A stretch of 63,153 nt of DNA from Pseudovibrio denitrificans JCM 12308. Its GTDB lineage: Bacteria > Pseudomonadota > Alphaproteobacteria > Rhizobiales > Stappiaceae. Positions within the stretch are counted from its first letter, which is position 1. Each line of letters starts with the position of its first letter. Under the pieces are notes generated by a model that had not been told where the DNA came from, did not search any database, and saw nothing but the letters and a program-made list of their open reading frames with translations. Below are positions 61,705 to 63,153 of the stretch, in pieces. A program made the position numbers and the translations under genes. Where the stretch lies: assembly GCF_001310815.1 (NCBI RefSeq), contig NZ_BAZK01000027.1:1-63153 (forward strand), given 5' to 3'.

Positions 61705-62430
61705 ATGGTCGTCCCTTCTCTTTATGTTTCCCTTTCCGGCCAGATGGCCCTTGAGCGGAGGCTGGAAACTGTTGCACGTAATGTGGCCAACATGGAAACT
61801 GCGGGATATCGGGCGGACGAAGTTAAGTTCGACAGCCTCGTTAAACGCCCAGGCAAAGATCCTGTTACCTTCGCTTCTACTGGTGAGAATTACATCTCCA
61901 GACAGGCTGGTGCCATTAAGCAGACAGGAAACTCTCTAGATGTTGCAATCGAAGGATCTGGCTGGCTCGGCATTCAGACAGGCAATGGCGTAGCATATAC
62001 CCGCGATGGTCGCCTCCAGATTGGTGTAGATGGCATCCTGCGCAGCATTGAGGGTAATCCAGTTCTTGATAGCGGCAATGCACCCATTATCCTTGATCCA
62101 CTGGGCGGCCCACCAGAGATCTCCAAGGATGGAACGATCTATCAGGAAGGCCGCCAGGTCGGTGTTCTTGGCCTCTTCTCCATACCAGAAGATGCAAAAC
62201 TGAGCCGAACCGGTAACTCTGGCGTTATCCCAGATGCGATAGCAGAACCTGTTCTGGACTTTGCTGAGAACGGATTTGCTCAGGGTTTTGTGGAAGGCGC
62301 TAACATCAACCCTATCTCCGAGATCACAAAGCTCATCACCATCACACGTGCATTTGAAAGCACTAACTCGATGATGCAGAGCGTTGAAAGCATCCGGCAG
62401 CAGACTATTCGTAAGCTGGGAGAAGGCTAA
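61705..62430 (+). CDS. flgF: proximal rod protein
   Basis: 241 residues. Rod-family N-terminus (YVSLSGQMALERRLETVARNVANMETAGYRADEVKF) and C-terminus (GFVEGANINPISEITKLITITRAFESTNSMMQSVESIRQQTIRKLGEG). ATG 61705 has GGAG eight bases upstream; reading upstream to 61591 has no homology. It diverges from motA. In rhizobia fliI follows flgF, and here an unknown gene intervenes at least. Confidence 0.95.
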   Translation: MVVPSLYVSLSGQMALERRLETVARNVANMETAGYRADEVKFDSLVKRPGKDPVTFASTGENYISRQAGAIKQTGNSLDVAIEGSGWLGIQTGNGVAYTRDGRLQIGVDGILRSIEGNPVLDSGNAPIILDPLGGPPEISKDGTIYQEGRQVGVLGLFSIPEDAKLSRTGNSGVIPDAIAEPVLDFAENGFAQGFVEGANINPISEITKLITITRAFESTNSMMQSVESIRQQTIRKLGEG

Positions 62431-63115
62431 TGGCGGTTAATCCAGTACAATCAATCAATGGCACGACCGGCGAAGATCGAACCAACACGGCTAAAGTCAC
62501 TCAGAAATCTTCTTCTGAGCCTTTAGCCTTGGAGAGCTACTGGATATCATCAATCCCCTGCAGCATATTCCGGGCGTTAACACGCTTTATCGGGAGATCA
62601 CCGGTGATGAAGCGTCTGTGCGCTCACGCGTCGCGGGCAGCTCTCTTTATGGCATGATTGCTGGCCCGCTGGGTATGGCTGGTCTTGTTGCTGGCAACAT
62701 CGCTGAAATGAAGATCACTGGTGTACTGGATGCCGAAAACGCTAAGACAGAAAAAGCCACAGCTTTGAATGTCATTGAGCAGAAGATCAGTACTCCTCCA
62801 CCTATGCCACAACCTGCACCGGACATGACCTCTTCTTTGCAGCGGGGAACACCTATTCTTCCGGTTCAGTCTAAAGAAATCCCGCCACTGTTCGGCGATA
62901 TCGCATCGGCTGAAGCAATTTCTATGGGAAGCGAAGATAAACTGATTGAAGCGCTTGCCGGCAAATCAGAGGTGGATGAAGCCTCTGAGGATCCAAGTGT
63001 CTCTTCAACACTCCCGACTGTAGAGAAGCTTTCTCAGGACGCTCGAAATTTGCTCCCTGAAGATCTGCTCAAGCAGTTGCAGGAACGACATCGCAATACG
63101 ATTGCACACAGCTAA
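62430..63115 (+). pseudogene. unknown protein downstream of flgF, one frameshift
   Basis: From ATG 62430 (overlapping the flgF stop as TAATG) the frame reads AVNPVQSINGTTGEDRT...EPLALES and then fails near 62540. With one base added it continues LLDIINPLQHIPGVNTLYREITGDEASVRSRVAGSSLYGMIAGPLGMAGLVAGNIAEM and on to a stop at 63115, about 228 residues. The segment NPLQHIPGVNTLYREITGDE followed by a glycine-rich hydrophobic stretch recurs in alphaproteobacterial proteins without known function. The tail is acidic and probably disordered. Translational coupling to flgF suggests a flagellar role. Confidence 0.7.
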
Positions 63116-63153
63116 CACTTCAAATACGGTTGTTTATGACCGCCCTTGACTGC

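Overview
The window looks like chromosomal DNA of a motile alphaproteobacterium of the Hyphomicrobiales, probably a marine Stappiaceae/Pseudovibrio-like organism. The genus is my inference. Support comes from the flagellar regulators FlbT and FlaF, the MotC/MotE/FliK(MotD) genes that are typical of rhizobia-type flagellar loci, the rhizobial-type gene order, a plant-type (class II) DAHP synthase, and the rpiA-DUF2059-gor arrangement. No insertion sequence, CRISPR array, phage or plasmid gene was seen.

Layout. Positions 1-666 hold an intergenic repeat and a large putative structured RNA. Positions 667-16077 are mostly housekeeping: creA, a DUF2865 protein, gltX, two MFS transporters, nadE, a lone receiver protein, class II DAHP synthase, a gamma-glutamylcyclotransferase-like protein, gor, a DUF2059 protein, rpiA, gph and tRNA-Val. 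Positions 16174-18030 hold a solitary trpB preceded by a second, diverged copy of the structured RNA. Positions 18043-25410 hold a dipeptide-type ABC transporter (dppA-B-C-D-F) with a second dppA paralogue downstream. Positions 25996-28052 hold a MerR regulator, slyX and a GntR regulator.

From 28102 to the end is one flagellar locus. Nearly all of it is transcribed from the minus strand and runs leftwards from motA: motA-fliM-(DUF6468-like)-fliN-fliG-flhB-unknown; flgB-flgC-fliE-flgG-flgA-flgI-motE-flgH-fliL-fliP; two flagellins; unknown-fliF-fliH-like-motB-motC-fliK-transglycosylase; flgE-flgK-flgL-flaF-flbT-flgD-fliQ-flhA-fliR-fliJ-like-flgJ-like-flgN-like and two unknown genes. flgF and an unknown gene run the other way at the right edge. 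The set covers motor, switch, export gate, rod, rings, hook, filament and the post-transcriptional flagellin regulators. fliI, fliO and the regulators VisN/VisR/Rem are not in view.

Two things stand out. First, two loci (160-625 plus strand; 17515-18030 minus strand) share an elaborate RNA-like fold, with several helices conserved by compensatory changes although the primary sequence has drifted; I cannot assign it to a family. Second, both flagellin genes carry the same stem upstream of the start codon, again with a compensatory base-pair change, making it a good candidate target for FlbT/FlaF control. A caution applies: eight otherwise conserved genes (gltX, rpiA, gntR, flgJ-like, motC, fliK, the second flagellin, and the unknown gene after flgF) contain small indel frameshifts. 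This many shifts in essential or operon-coupled genes points to base-call/assembly errors more than to real decay.
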